The notes beneath the pieces are model-generated. The model made no database searches. It saw nothing but the letters and a program-made list of their open reading frames with translations, and had not been told where the DNA came from. A DNA stretch of 64,000 bases from Symbiodinium natans (taxonomy: Eukaryota; Sar; Dinophyceae; Suessiales; Symbiodiniaceae), in contig CAJNDS010002337.1 of NCBI GenBank assembly GCA_905221605.1, positions 145,001-209,000 on the forward strand. The letters run 5' to 3'. Position 1 is the first letter of the stretch. The number at the start of each line of letters is the position of its first letter. Positions 39,691 through 48,452 of the stretch are shown here, one piece after another. The translations under genes and the position numbers were made by a program.

Positions 39691-39765
39691 GGCAACACCA
39701 AGTTCGCGCGGAGAGCCTTCACTTGGACCGGCGACGAGCCCGGCAAACTTCTTATCGGGGCCTTG
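39691..39765 (+). CDS. putative coding exon
   Basis: Twenty-five codons between CTGTCGCAG and GTATTT, in phase with the exon at 39161. Reads FARRAFTWTGDEPGKLLIG. Strong coding appearance. Confidence 0.66.
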
Positions 39766-40006
39766 GTATTTTTTGGGGGCTTGGGGGCGTTCACTTCGTT
39801 AGAGCTTTGGTTGCGTTTTAAAAGCCCCTCTACATACATGGGCAGCGTTATGCCTGGGCTAATGGGGATCCTTGTTGTCCTTACTCCATGACTGAAGCGG
39901 CAGCTTTTTTTTGACTTCAGAGATATACCTACCCTAAACCCTAAACCCTAAACCCCAAACCCCAAACCCCAAACCCCAAGCCCCAAGCCCCAAGCCTAAC
40001 CAGCAG

Positions 40007-40063
40007 AGTACGTTGGTGACAGCCGAAGTAGACTTCCCGGCTCATCGTCCCAGGGGGCAAGCC
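40007..40063 (+). CDS. putative coding exon
   Basis: Nineteen codons between ACCAGCAG and GTATCG, in phase. Reads STLVTAEVDFPAHRPRGQA. Confidence 0.52.
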
Positions 40064-40216
40064 GTATCGTGGGTTGACAAAAAGGAAACATAGGGCTTAG
40101 GGTTGGCATGAGAAAGGCACAGTAACCCCGAATTGGAATAGCCAGTCTAGCGGTTTAGGGTTTAGGGTTTAGGGCTTAGGGTTAGGGACATCACTTGCTG
40201 ACTTCTTCCGAGGCCC

Positions 40217-40260
40217 CAGCAACAAAATGGACTACTGCTGGTACAGGCAGGAGTGGCGTG
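40217..40260 (+). CDS. possible exon, frame uncertain
   Basis: After GGCCCCAG (or CCGAG at 40211). QQNGLLLVQAGVACSWG and, in another frame, MDYCWYRQEWRAAG are open. Donor uncertain; a family E fragment begins at 40265. Confidence 0.36.
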
Positions 40261-40264
40261 CAGC

Positions 40265-40394
40265 TGGGGACCCAGAGGGGCAGGTTCCGAAAGCCCAATA
40301 CTCCTGAATGAAGGAATCTACTACTATTTGCTGAAGAACCCCCATTTAGACCAAAAAGGGCGCCCTTTCTCTTCCTAGGTTACTCTTGGGTCTG
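40265..40394. mobile_element. family E element, rearranged
   Basis: GGGGACCCAGAGGGG at the left and CCTAGGTTACTCTTGGGTCT at the right, with family F/G-like words (CCCAATACTCC, CTATTTGCTGAAGAACC) between: a composite of insertions. Confidence 0.6.
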
Positions 40395-40641
40395 GTATAT
40401 GGTTTAAGGTATAGTCCTTAGTTTAGGGGTATGACGGGCTCCTGGGGTCTAGGCAATTGTTCGAATGTAGGGGCTGGGGTTCGAGGGTTTTGAGGGCTTC
40501 AGGGTTCTAGGGCTTGAGGGTTTTCAAGGGCTTTAGGAGCTGTGAGGTTCAGGGATTAGGGGTTCAGGGCTAAGGGTTTAGGGTTTAGGGTTTAGGGTAT
40601 ATGGCTTTGGGAAGTTCAAGGTAGAGAAGATTCGTTTGCAG

Positions 40642-40723
40642 GCGATGACACGTGCCAGCCCCTTGCTTAAAGCACTCGTGGGACTTGACCAAGAACAAGG
40701 AGTGCTAGATCCTAGATTGCCTC
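40642..40723 (+). CDS. putative coding exon
   Basis: Between TCGTTTGCAG and GTACAG. Reads AMTRASPLLKALVGLDQEQ. TTTAGGG upstream, CCCTAAA downstream. Confidence 0.62.
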
Positions 40724-40904
40724 GTACAGAGGCCCTCTGAACCCTAAACCCTAAACCCTAAACCCTACTCTCTCGCCGAGGGGGGGGGGGGATCTGATGG
40801 GCGGGATAAGGGTTACTTTAGGGACTCTAAGGCTGAGGATGGATTGTTCCCAAGGGTTTAGGATTTAGGGTTTAGGGTTTAGGGCTTAGAAGTTTAGGGT
40901 TTAG

Positions 40905-40944
40905 GAGCGCTTCCGCAATGTCTTCGACTCGAGGCGGCCATAGG
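40905..40944 (+). CDS. putative exon, GC donor
   Basis: After GGGTTTAG (telomere-like acceptor), in phase with the previous exon. Reads ALPQCLRLEAAIGSG if extended; donor perhaps GCAGCG. Confidence 0.43.
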
Positions 40945-41001
40945 CAGCGGAAGACGACTCCTGAATTGCCGATATACCAGAATCAGAATTTCTTACCCCT
41001 C

Positions 41002-41264
41002 CCTAAACCCTAAACCCTAAACCCGAAATCCTAAACCCTAAACCCTAAACCCTAAACCCTAAACCCTAAACCCTAAACCCTAAACCCTAAACCCTAAACC
41101 CTAAACCCTAAACCCTAAACCATAAAACCTAAACCCTAAACCCTAAACCCTAAACCCTAAACCCTAAACCCTAAACCCTAAACCCTAAACCCTAAACCCT
41201 AAACCCTAAACCCTAAACCCTAAACCCTAAACCCTAAACCCTAAACCCTAAACCCTAAACCCTA
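41002..41264 (-). repeat. long telomere-like array, CCCTAAA orientation
   Basis: About 36 units over 260 bp, one of the two longest arrays. It ends 55 bases before an exon whose other side carries an array in the opposite orientation. Confidence 0.96.
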
Positions 41265-41319
41265 GCCAAGAAAGCCCGGAAGCCCCCAAGGCCCCGAACC
41301 CCTGAGTACCATGTCTTAG

Positions 41320-41383
41320 CTCCAGCTCCAGAGCTTCTGTGAGGTGGGCCCAGCAGAGGGCCAGATCATTGCAGGCGGCCCAG
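41320..41383 (+). CDS. putative coding exon between opposed arrays
   Basis: After CATGTCTTAG and before GTGTTG. Reads QSFCEVGPAEGQIIAGGP. CCCTAAA array to the left, TTTAGGG array to the right. Confidence 0.6.
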
Positions 41384-41390
41384 GTGTTGG

Positions 41391-41507
41391 GGTTTAGGGT
41401 TTAGGGTTTAGGGTTTAGGGTTTAGGGTTTAGGGTTTAGGGTTTAGGGTTTAGGGTTTAGGGTTTAGGGTTTAGGGTTTAGGGTTTAGGGTTTAGGGTTT
41501 AGGGTTT
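41391..41507 (+). repeat. long telomere-like array, TTTAGGG orientation
   Basis: About 17 perfect units. Confidence 0.96.
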
Positions 41508-41535
41508 CATGGCCATGGCCTTTGTTGACATTCAG

Positions 41536-41604
41536 GGTCCCCGGCGCCTACGGGTTGTCCTGCAATGTGCACCCAGAGACCCCGAGAGCCCATGACTGCC
41601 CTCA
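41536..41604 (+). CDS. putative exon, two open frames
   Basis: Between GACATTCAG and GTGAAG. Phase gives SPAPTGCPAMCTQRPRE; PRRLRVVLQCAPRDPE is also open. Confidence 0.4.
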
Positions 41605-41682
41605 GTGAAGGAACGTACCTGAGCTTTGTAGTATGAATATCGAAAACAGCAGTAGTAGGTATATAGGTAGGCAGGTAGGGAA

Positions 41683-41742
41683 GAGGAAGGAGAAGAAGAA
41701 GAACAATTCGAAGAAGAAGAAGAATATGAAGAAGAAGAAGTC
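41683..41742. repeat. AAG/GAAGAA trinucleotide microsatellite
   Basis: GAAGAAGAAG runs broken by AACAATTC and AATATG. Confidence 0.93.
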
Positions 41743-41939
41743 GTAGTTCGCGCGGGGTGGACTCGCGACGGTGCGTTGTTTGGAGGTGTTGCTGAACAAG
41801 TCATGGGTTTTTACGATGAAGCCAAAGACACGCACACAACGGTCAGGGTTGTACTTGTGTTGGTTTTTCAACATGTTTTGGTTTTCGGCCGCATGATGGT
41901 TTGCGGAGACTAGTGGCCGCGGTCTTGTGTGTTGTAGAA

Positions 41940-42226
41940 AGAAGCAAAAACGCCGTAACTAGCAGCGTTTGCAGCATGTTCGCAAATGGCGTGAACACTT
42001 GGGACAGCACGTCTGGTTGCAGAATTATCAAACATACGCTTGCAATGTATAGATTTTCCATAAGGCACACACACACACACGCTGATCATTCCAGTGCTGT
42101 GGGTATGTTCCCAAAAGGCTTGTGACAGCGCGTCTTGTTCCAGAAACGTTCAACGTGCTGGTGCAGCATGTTGCGTAGACGAGCAAACATGCTGTAAATA
42201 CCTGTGTTTGGGCATGGTTAGAGTAA
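41940..42226. repeat. dispersed repeat shared with 47.3-47.6 kb
   Basis: Two imperfect copies of a sequence with CAGCATGTTGC..., CGTCTTGTTCCAG and TGCTGTAAATACC...GTTTGGGCATGG. Telomere-like units are absent from this part of the window (41.6-43.0 kb). Confidence 0.65.
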
Positions 42227-42231
42227 CATGC

Positions 42232-42258
42232 CCCCCCCCCCCCCCCCCTCATCCCCCC
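42232..42258. repeat. poly-C tract
   Basis: Nearly 20 C followed by a C-rich stretch. Confidence 0.93.
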
Positions 42259-42479
42259 GACCCCAAAGATGCAAGAGGGTGTTTCCAGCGAAACTAACCA
42301 AAGTAGAGGATCTGCGGAGAAAATGGCTCAAAGTTCGACTTTTTGTGCGGTGAAGGAATGAACGACCATAGCTAAGTAGTCGCCGTTGTCGTTGGAGTAG
42401 TGATGGTAGTAGTGGCAGTGATATCCGTAGTGGCGGTAGCGAGGAGAAGGGTAGGAGAAAAAGTAATAAGCATAAGAGT

Positions 42480-42625
42480 ATGAGTGTACTAGGAGTTCGG
42501 AGTGATCCCTTAAAGGGTTCTGATGTATGGGCCATAAGTTTGTGTTGGGTATATAAGGGGTATACAAGGGGTCCCCTTTTTAAGGGCCCATATTCAGGGC
42601 CCATGAAACTACCCTTAGAATCTTC
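42480..42625. repeat. sequence shared with 46.65-46.8 kb
   Basis: Has GGTATATAAGGGGTATACAA and CCCATGAAACTACCCTTAGA, matching the 46.7 kb copy (AAGGGACCATGTAACTACCC). Probably a dispersed element. Confidence 0.55.
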
Positions 42626-42628
42626 TAG

Positions 42629-42705
42629 AGATGCGGCCGTTGACAAACCGTGGGGGTTGCCCACGAGCGTCGCTGCAATCATGGCGCATTCACAGCGGTG
42701 CGGAA
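42629..42705 (+). CDS. putative exon, two open frames
   Basis: Between TCTTCTAG and GTCCCG. Phase gives MRPLTNRGGCPRASLQSW; the frame DAAVDKPWGLPTSVAAIM has better codons. A family F element follows directly. Confidence 0.45.
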
Positions 42706-42712
42706 GTCCCGG

Positions 42713-42820
42713 AAAGCCCAATACCACAAAAATTGCGGAACATGCCTCAAACCAATAGGGAGAACCGTTTATAATTGAAGGCGGATTCCTTAGCTAAGGG
42801 GTGTTGGGCCTCTTTGGGCG
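42713..42820. mobile_element. family F element
   Basis: GAAAGCCCAATACCAC at the left; GGATTCCTTAGCTAAGGGGT and GTTGGGCCTCTTTGGGCG at the right. Confidence 0.7.
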
Positions 42821-42899
42821 CTACTTTAGGTTGGAGCTTTGGGGCCAATGCATGCTTCTTGCGCTTCATTCTCTCGGATGACTCTTGAAATCACATGTG

Positions 42900-43003
42900 A
42901 CCAAGTTCATGGGTGGTAATAAGTAGGGTTCTAAGCATGGTAACACCACTTCGAACCCTCTTTAGGGTACTTAAGAAACGGCTACCCAAATGAACCTCCA
43001 AGT
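42900..43003. mobile_element. family A element
   Basis: ACCAAGTTCATGGGTGGTAA to GCTACCCAAATGAACCTCCA. Confidence 0.78.
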
Positions 43004-43180
43004 ATGCAACCCTAAACCCTCAACTGACCCTAAACCCTAGCCCTAGACCCTAAACCCTAAACCCTAAACCCCTCTGAACCAAAGCCTGTCCACCTCCGAG
43101 GCTCGAGATCCACTGATTCCAGTGCGTTCCCTGAGGCAGTACTGAGGAGCCCCTCTAGGGCTTGTAGCACCAGTTGTAGG

Positions 43181-43238
43181 GTTTAGGGTTTAGGGTTTAG
43201 GGTTTAGGGTTTAGGGTTTAGGGTTTAGGGTTTAGGGG
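43181..43238 (+). repeat. telomere-like array, TTTAGGG orientation
   Basis: About eight units. Confidence 0.92.
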
Positions 43239-43252
43239 GTTGTAGGATACAG

Positions 43253-43303
43253 AAACCTGTGCCGCTGGACAGGGGTTTCCCCCAAGCCTGGGCCAGGAAA
43301 GCA
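43253..43303 (+). CDS. putative coding exon
   Basis: Seventeen codons between AGGATACAG and GTTCGC. Reads KPVPLDRGFPQAWARKA; the frame remains open well past the donor. Confidence 0.48.
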
Positions 43304-43549
43304 GTTCGCTATAGAGCTTGCCTTAAGGGTCCTTTTGGGGGGCGTAGCATGAGCCATGGGCCACTCTCTAGCTGCTTTGAACGGCTCCCGTTGACAGGTA
43401 GCCACAGTGCTTTACCGAAACACAGTGAAGCATGTGCTGTGATTCATCAAACCCTAAACCCATCCTAAGCCCTAAACCCTAAACCCTACACCCTACACCC
43501 TAAACCCTAAACCCTAAACCCTAAACCCTAAACCAAAGGGTAATTGCAG

Positions 43550-43615
43550 GTAGCAAAGGAGCTACAGCGAGTGGACCGGACGGCCCTCATGATTGCGAGT
43601 TTGGCTCGTTGGATC
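43550..43615 (+). CDS. putative coding exon, helical
   Basis: Between GTAATTGCAG and GTCGCA, in phase. Reads VAKELQRVDRTALMIASLA. A second frame (PLAGALLRAGKR) is open further on. Confidence 0.6.
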
Positions 43616-43765
43616 GTCGCAGCCCCCTCGCGGGGGCTTTGCTGAGAGCTGGGAAGCGAGTTTGTCACCCTTTTAGGGTTTAGGGTTGAGGGTTGAGGGT
43701 TTAGGGTTTACGGTTTAGGGTGTCCGAAGCTCCCTAGAAGCCCCAACCCTATAAGCCCTATCCAG

Positions 43766-43783
43766 GCCCGTGCGGCATCACTG
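43766..43783 (+). CDS. possible micro-exon
   Basis: Six codons between TATCCAG and GCATGA: ARAASL. Weak, GC donor assumed. Confidence 0.28.
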
Positions 43784-43875
43784 GCATGAACACCTCCCCT
43801 TCCCGGACACCAGCATTAATGCTGGCCCTCTTCCGTTTGGACCACTTGAGCTGCTACCGTGTTTGCTTCGTATAG

Positions 43876-43902
43876 ATGCCGAGGAGCACGCTTCTTTGGA
43901 CG
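43876..43902 (+). CDS. possible micro-exon
   Basis: Between TCGTATAG and GTTGGC. Reads DAEEHASLD in one frame. Confidence 0.3.
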
Positions 43903-44158
43903 GTTGGCGTAGAAAAAAAGAAAGGCGCACATGCCAGTCAGTGGCTCCTGCATAAAAGGACCCTATTGGAAACCCCAAACAGGGAAACCCAGAATATAGT
44001 AGGAGTAGGAATGTAACGGGAATATAGTGACCCTGGTAGGTATGTGCCTTTTCTATTCCTGCTATGTTCTTGTGGTTCCGTTTTTGGGGTTCCCATTTAA
44101 AGTCCCTTTAGCCTAACCCCATAGGCCCGAAATCCTGACCTCGTCGTCTTGGCTCCAG

Positions 44159-44200
44159 CACGGCAAAGAACACAGTCGCAAAAAGCTCCGCGGGATCTGG
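44159..44200 (+). CDS. putative short exon
   Basis: Fourteen codons between TGGCTCCAG and GTTGCT: HGKEHSRKKLRGIW. Confidence 0.5.
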
Positions 44201-44466
44201 GTTGCTTGCGCCCTTCTAAAGCAGCTTTGTTGGAGGCGCGGGGGTGGTGCAAGGGGCTTAGGGGCTTACGGGTCAGGGTGTCCTCTTTTCGGGGCTTAGG
44301 GTTTTGGGTCCAAATATGGTTGATCATGTCATCCGCAAACGCTAAACCCCAATACCCCGAGTCCTCAGAAGGCACGGCGCATGTCTGAGGCTTCAATTTT
44401 CTGGTCGGAGGTCGGTATGCTTACCTGAACCCTAAGCCTAAGCCCTAGACCTAGTCCCTAAAACCC

Positions 44467-44552
44467 AATACTTCTAACAGTCCTTAACTGGGATTCAGAT
44501 GGGGGCTACTCTAATCCCTATTAGGGGCTGCTAGTATAAGGGGACATCTCAA
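44467..44552. mobile_element. family B element, degenerate
   Basis: TACTTCTAACAGTCCTTAAC to GCTAGTATAAGGGGACATCT; outer ends lost. Confidence 0.65.
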
Positions 44553-44802
44553 CCCGAAGCCCTAAACCCAAACCTTGGGGGGCCAAATCTCCCAATGGCG
44601 ACTCGAGCTGGACAAAAAGCAAGCTCAGAGACCTAAAAGCCCTAAACCCTGAGCCCTAAGCCCTAAACCCTATATGCTTACTTTGCCTTTAGTTGAACTT
44701 TAAACTTTTCGGGTTTCCTTATTTAGTAGGAATATTAAAGTTTAACCTTGTTTTTCCCTTCTGGTTATTGGAGAAGTATGTATAACCAGGAACAAACCCT
44801 AA

Positions 44803-44936
44803 GCCCTAAACCCTAAACCCTAAACCCTAAACCCGAAACCCGAAACCCGAAACCCGAAACCCGAAACCCGAAACCCGAAACCCAAGCCCTAAACCCTAAA
44901 CCCTAGCCCTAAACCCTAAACCCTAAACCCTAAGGG
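44803..44936 (-). repeat. telomere-like array with CCCGAAA block
   Basis: CCCTAAA units, then seven consecutive CCCGAAA, then CCCTAAA again. Confidence 0.93.
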
Positions 44937-44984
44937 AGCATCTAAAAGCCTGAGGCGATGTGCCGCTTCACTCCAGAGCCACAG

Positions 44985-45021
44985 CTGAACATGATGGGTC
45001 GTCCGGCCGAGGCGGATCCTG
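44985..45021 (+). CDS. putative short exon
   Basis: After GCCACAG and before GTTTGG. Reads LNMMGRPAEADP; an upstream acceptor at 44977 would add PQ. Confidence 0.5.
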
Positions 45022-45169
45022 GTTTGGTTTAGGGTTTAGGGTTTAGGGTTTAGGGTTCAGTATAAGAGGGTTCCTTATATGGATGAAGGAACATTCCTTA
45101 ATTAAGGGCTATCGAAGAGTTTAGGGTTTAGGGTGTAGGGTTTAGGGTTTTGGGACTTGAGTGCAGTAG

Positions 45170-45215
45170 AGAGCACCACCGCGCATGCCTCGGCTGAAGG
45201 AACCGCGGCAGGGAA
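45170..45215 (+). CDS. putative coding exon
   Basis: After TGCAGTAG and before GTCCCT. Split codons fit both neighbours. Reads ESTTAHASAEGTAAGK. Confidence 0.5.
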
Positions 45216-45228
45216 GTCCCTCCTGCCG

Positions 45229-45372
45229 AGAAGAAGAAGAAGAAGAAGCAGAAGAAGAAAGAGAAGGCGAGATGACGGAGATAAGAGATAAGAGAGAGAG
45301 AAAGAGAGAGACATATGAAAGAGAGCTGAGAGACATGAGAGAGGTGAGAGATGAGAGACAAGAGATGAGATG
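45229..45372. repeat. purine-rich GAA/GAGA tract
   Basis: AGAAGAAGAAG followed by AGAGAGAGAAAGAGAGAGAC and degenerate GAGA to about 45372. The open frames on both strands here are low complexity and not genes. Confidence 0.88.
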
Positions 45373-45487
45373 AGCGAAGAGAGAGTGGGCTCGGGCGGTC
45401 GGTCTCCGAGGTGGCAACCTTAGGGATTAACGTTCCGGGGTTGAAGGGTTGTGCGTAAGGGCTGAAAGGCTGTAGGCTTCATTTAAA

Positions 45488-45532
45488 GGTTTAGGGTTTA
45501 GGGTTTAGGGTTTAGGGTTTAGGGTTTGGGGT
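45488..45532 (+). repeat. telomere-like array, TTTAGGG orientation
   Basis: About six units. Confidence 0.9.
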
Positions 45533-45819
45533 TTACTGGTGGTTTAGGTTTTTCGAAAATCGGTTTGGGGCTTCGATTCGAAGGCTTGCTTGCCTGGGAA
45601 GCAGTGTGTATTGCGTGATATCGACATGTAATTAGGTCGCAGGGTGTCAGGGTTTAGGGTTTGAGTTTACGATTTAGGGATTGCTGAAATCCGGTGGTGC
45701 AATCGGGAGGTGGAGACCTAAACCGTAAACCCTAAACCCTAAGGTCTTCCCAAGCTAAGGTTCTCCAAAGCTCTGCCTGGGTGCCTTCAAGAGACCGCTT
45801 AAAGCCCTCGTCAACCTCA

Positions 45820-45940
45820 ACTTAGTAGCCCAGTGGTGCCCTTCACCCTTTTTTTTTGGGGGGGGGGGGGGGGTATAGGTTCCCTTATAAAGTAACCAAC
45901 CCCCAAACAGGGTGCCCTTATTAAAATTTGGTTGCTGAGC
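45820..45940. mobile_element. family D element
   Basis: ACTTAGTAGCCCAGTGGTGC to ATTTGGTTGCTGAGC; poly-T/poly-G run in the left arm. Confidence 0.75.
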
Positions 45941-45955
45941 AAAAAAAACCCAAAC

Positions 45956-46063
45956 TTGGGACGTCCACCCTTACACTAGCAGTCCTTAATAGGGATGATA
46001 GTACCCCCCGATTATAATCCCTATACTATAAAGGACTGTTACCATAAGGGGGAAGATCCCAAT
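45956..46063. mobile_element. family B element
   Basis: TTGGGACGTCCACCCTTACA to AAGGGGGAAGATCCCAA. Abuts the family D copy. Confidence 0.82.
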
Positions 46064-46099
46064 CCCAAACCCTAAAGATCTGCGAGGCGCTTCCTACAG

Positions 46100-46171
46100 C
46101 CGAGGACAAGAAAGTCCCTATCCGTGTGAAGAGGCGAATCTTTCGTTTGCATGGGCGTCCAGCGACTTTTC
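46100..46171 (+). CDS. putative coding exon
   Basis: Between TTCCTACAG and GTAGCG. Phase on both sides gives ESPYPCEEANLSFAWASSD. The frame EDKKVPIRVKRRIFRLHG is also open and has plausible codons. Confidence 0.48.
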
Positions 46172-46225
46172 GTAGCGTCCTCCTACAGCACATCACGGCC
46201 AGCTGCAATCATCTTAGTCATCAAC

Positions 46226-46325
46226 TGGGATGTTCCCCGTTATACGACAGTTCTTTTTAGGTATTATAATAGGGGGGTATGGAAATCACTGCGAAGCACT
46301 GCAAGCAAAAGGGGGAACATCCCAA
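46226..46325. mobile_element. family B element
   Basis: CTGGGATGTTCCCCGTTATA to AAAGGGGGAACATCCCAA. Confidence 0.85.
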
Positions 46326-46442
46326 ATCAGTTTAGTCATTACAGCTTGTTGGAAGAGCTATGTACAACTACTCAGCATGAACAGTATCATCTTGGCTACT
46401 CTTATTGCTCTTTCTTCTTGTCCTCATGATGACTTGCATGGC

Positions 46443-46545
46443 TTGGGGTGCTCCCCCTTCTACTAACAGTTCTTTATAGGGATTATAATTAGGGCTTAGG
46501 GTTTAGGGTTTAGGGTTTAGGGTTAGTATACGGGGTAACATCCCA
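46443..46545. mobile_element. family B element with TTTAGGG inside
   Basis: TTGGGGTGCTCCCCCTTCTA to GGGGTAACATCCCA. The right inner arm is replaced by five TTTAGGG units. Confidence 0.8.
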
Positions 46546-46562
46546 TGGCATGGCTTTGCGAG

Positions 46563-46644
46563 GTCAAATGTGGACAAGCTTATCGCGGCGGCTGTGGAGG
46601 CTACGGTTGAAGCGGCCAGCAGCTCGTTGAAGAGGCGTGGCATG
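46563..46644 (+). CDS. putative coding exon, helical
   Basis: After TTTGCGAG and before GTGTGG. Split Ser codon links it to the exon at 46100. Reads DKLIAAAVEATVEAASSS, an Ala-rich helix. Confidence 0.65.
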
Positions 46645-46666
46645 GTGTGGGTTGGTAGAAAAGGGG

Positions 46667-46762
46667 TATGTAAGGGGTGTATAAGGGCTGTATAAGGGGT
46701 ATATAAGGAGTATATAAGGAGTATATAAGGGGTATATGAGGGGCATGTAAGGGGTATATAAG
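46667..46762. repeat. 11-12 bp tandem array (GGGGTATATAA)
   Basis: Eight imperfect units of AAGGGGTATAT. The opposite strand reads as a Tyr/Pro/Leu repeat, a frame effect rather than a gene. Confidence 0.9.
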
Positions 46763-46844
46763 AGGTCCCCTTCTAAGGGACCATGTAACTACCCTCAGAG
46801 CCAAATGTCGATGGCTAGAAAGGGTGTTGACATGTTCATGGCAG

Positions 46845-47025
46845 TGGTAAACAGCAGCAGTAGGTCGTGCTGCAGGCAGTAAGTAGCAGTAGATAGCAGT
46901 AGGTAGTAGTCGGTAGTCATTACTAGGTTACTAGGTAGTAGTTTCTAGGTAGTAGTAGATTACTAGTACTTGCTGGGTAGTAGCAGGCAGCAGGCAGCAG
47001 CAGGCAGCAGCAGGCAGCAGCCGCA
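46845..47025. repeat. CAG/TAG trinucleotide-like repeat
   Basis: Degenerate CAGCAGTAGGTAGTAG turning into CAGCAGGCAG repeats. Confidence 0.88.
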
Positions 47026-47051
47026 GTTGTTTGGGGGGGTTGGAGGAGTAG

Positions 47052-47099
47052 TTGGTGCGCGGCGCGTTGCCGCGCGTGGTACGGAAGGCATGTACACAA
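47052..47099 (+). CDS. putative exon, frame uncertain
   Basis: Sixteen codons between GGAGTAG and GTCAGG, in phase: LVRGALPRVVRKACTQ. Another frame (ARRVAARGTEGMYTS) is open. Confidence 0.4.
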
Positions 47100-47334
47100 G
47101 TCAGGACATGCAGAAAACATCGGCAGGGGTGGGTTTTGAAGCACTTTGGAAGACCATGTCTATTTTGGGGTCCAGGCTTTCACACCACATAGTAGTTTTG
47201 AAATGACTGTCACTGTAGTTTTGGTGTATATTTTTGGGATTTGAAGCCCGGGTCGTGGGTTTTATGTTGAGGGTTTAGCTTACAGGGTTGAGGGTTTATG
47301 TGTATTTGAGGCTACAGGTGAAGATGAAACGGGG

Positions 47335-47565
47335 TACAAAGAGGCGAAAACGCTGTAAGTACCAGTTTTGGGCATAAAACGCTGTAAATACCAGTGTTTT
47401 AGTGTTTTGGGCATGGTCGCGAAAGGCATGGACGCTTGTGACAGACTTTCTTGTTCCACATCCTTGTGCAGTATGTTGTACAAAGAGGCGAAATCGCTGT
47501 AAGTACCAGTGCTTTGGGCATACAACGCTGTAAATACCGGTGTAGTGTTTTGGGCATGGACGCAA
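47335..47565. repeat. two-copy tandem repeat, about 135 bp
   Basis: TACAAAGAGGCGAAAWCGCT GTAAGTACCAGT and GGGCATRAAACGCTGTAAAT recur in two blocks (47335 and 47479). Related copies lie at 41940-42226. Confidence 0.8.
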
Positions 47566-47602
47566 TATGAATGACGTTCTTATCCCCCCCACCCCCAGAA
47601 AG

Positions 47603-47630
47603 TCCGGAAAACCTGACAATGTGCTCGAAA
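47603..47630 (+). CDS. possible short exon
   Basis: After CAGAAAG and before GTACAC, in phase: SGKPDNVLE. Other frames are open. Confidence 0.32.
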
Positions 47631-47754
47631 GTACACGCGCGGGAACGCGCGGCAGTCCGAGTAGTTGGAGTAGGAGGCGGAACGGAGGATTTGAGGATTT
47701 GACTACTAGCGGAAATACCGAAAACAAGATGTACACATGGTGTCGGCGTCCCCA

Positions 47755-47800
47755 AAGAGCCCAATACCCCTTAATTAAGGAATATCCCTGAAATCATACT
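47755..47800. mobile_element. family F element, left part
   Basis: AAAGAGCCCAATACCCCTTA and ATTAAGGAATATCCCTGAAA, the family F left arm. Confidence 0.6.
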
Positions 47801-47884
47801 GATGTTGGACTCGCTTTAGTGCGCAGGGGTCCCCTCCCCCAAACAATTTTGGGGTTTTCGGGGATCCTGAATATTGTGGGCTGG

Positions 47885-47945
47885 GGTCATCGTCGTCGTA
47901 GTAGTACTAGTAGTAGTAATAGTAGTACCAGTAGTACTCGTACGA
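47885..47945. repeat. GTA/GTC trinucleotide repeat
   Basis: CGTCGTCGTAGTAGTACTAG TAGTAGTAATAGTAGTACC. Confidence 0.9.
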
Positions 47946-48191
47946 AAGAAACCAGCCTTTAGCTTCTTTTTGTTAAGGGCAGAGCCCCTTTTTTCCGTAA
48001 CCGGCACCCCCAGCCGGGGCAACATCGCATAATTGCGGACCACGAATCAAAGGGGGGGTCCCCCTGTGAGATTTCCGGGCGCACGCAGAATAGTGCCCCC
48101 ACTCACTAAAACGGGTGCAACATTAAGGCTCCCTTTATAGTTTAGCATATTCCTAAGTAAGGGGTTTTGGGCTCTCTGGGTTTGCTGCAAG

Positions 48192-48277
48192 AGAGGCCCT
48201 CATGCGGAAGCCACTTCCTCCCAGGGCCTCTCCTTGCAGTCTCGCCTTGTGCTGTTGCTTGCTCGACAACCCCCAGG
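48192..48277 (+). CDS. putative exon, frame uncertain
   Basis: After TGCTGCAAG and before GTTTAG. All three frames are partly open, e.g. EALMRKPLPPRASPCSLA. Confidence 0.36.
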
Positions 48278-48308
48278 GTTTAGGGTTTAGGGCCCTAATC
48301 CCACGAAG

Positions 48309-48452
48309 GAGAATCCGCCAGCGCTTACACAAGAAGCTGGGCTCAATCCTCTCCAAGAAGGACTTCGCATCCGCTATGGAGAAGCCGGGGGCCCAAAGGG
48401 AGCTGAGGAATTGTGACTGCGGGCTGCCGGCTCTGGAGATAGAAGCTGCATC
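48309..48452 (+). CDS. putative coding exon, long
   Basis: After CACGAAG and before GTGTGA. One frame contains LHKKLGSILSKKDFASAM and ALEIEAAS, ending phase 2, which fits the final exon. The donor GTGTGATGTTCC is the first bases of a family B element. Confidence 0.6.

Noticed and set aside
42218-42727. 169-codon open frame on the - strand
   Set aside because: It runs through a poly-C tract and a dispersed repeat; the peptide is Leu/Ser/Pro/Gly low complexity, and a + strand exon candidate overlaps it.
45102-45417. Ser/Leu/Phe-rich - strand frames
   Set aside because: Reverse of a GAA/GAGA purine tract.
47296-47764. Two long overlapping - strand frames (146 and 121 codons)
   Set aside because: They span a two-copy tandem repeat and a C-rich tract; the peptides simply repeat with the DNA.
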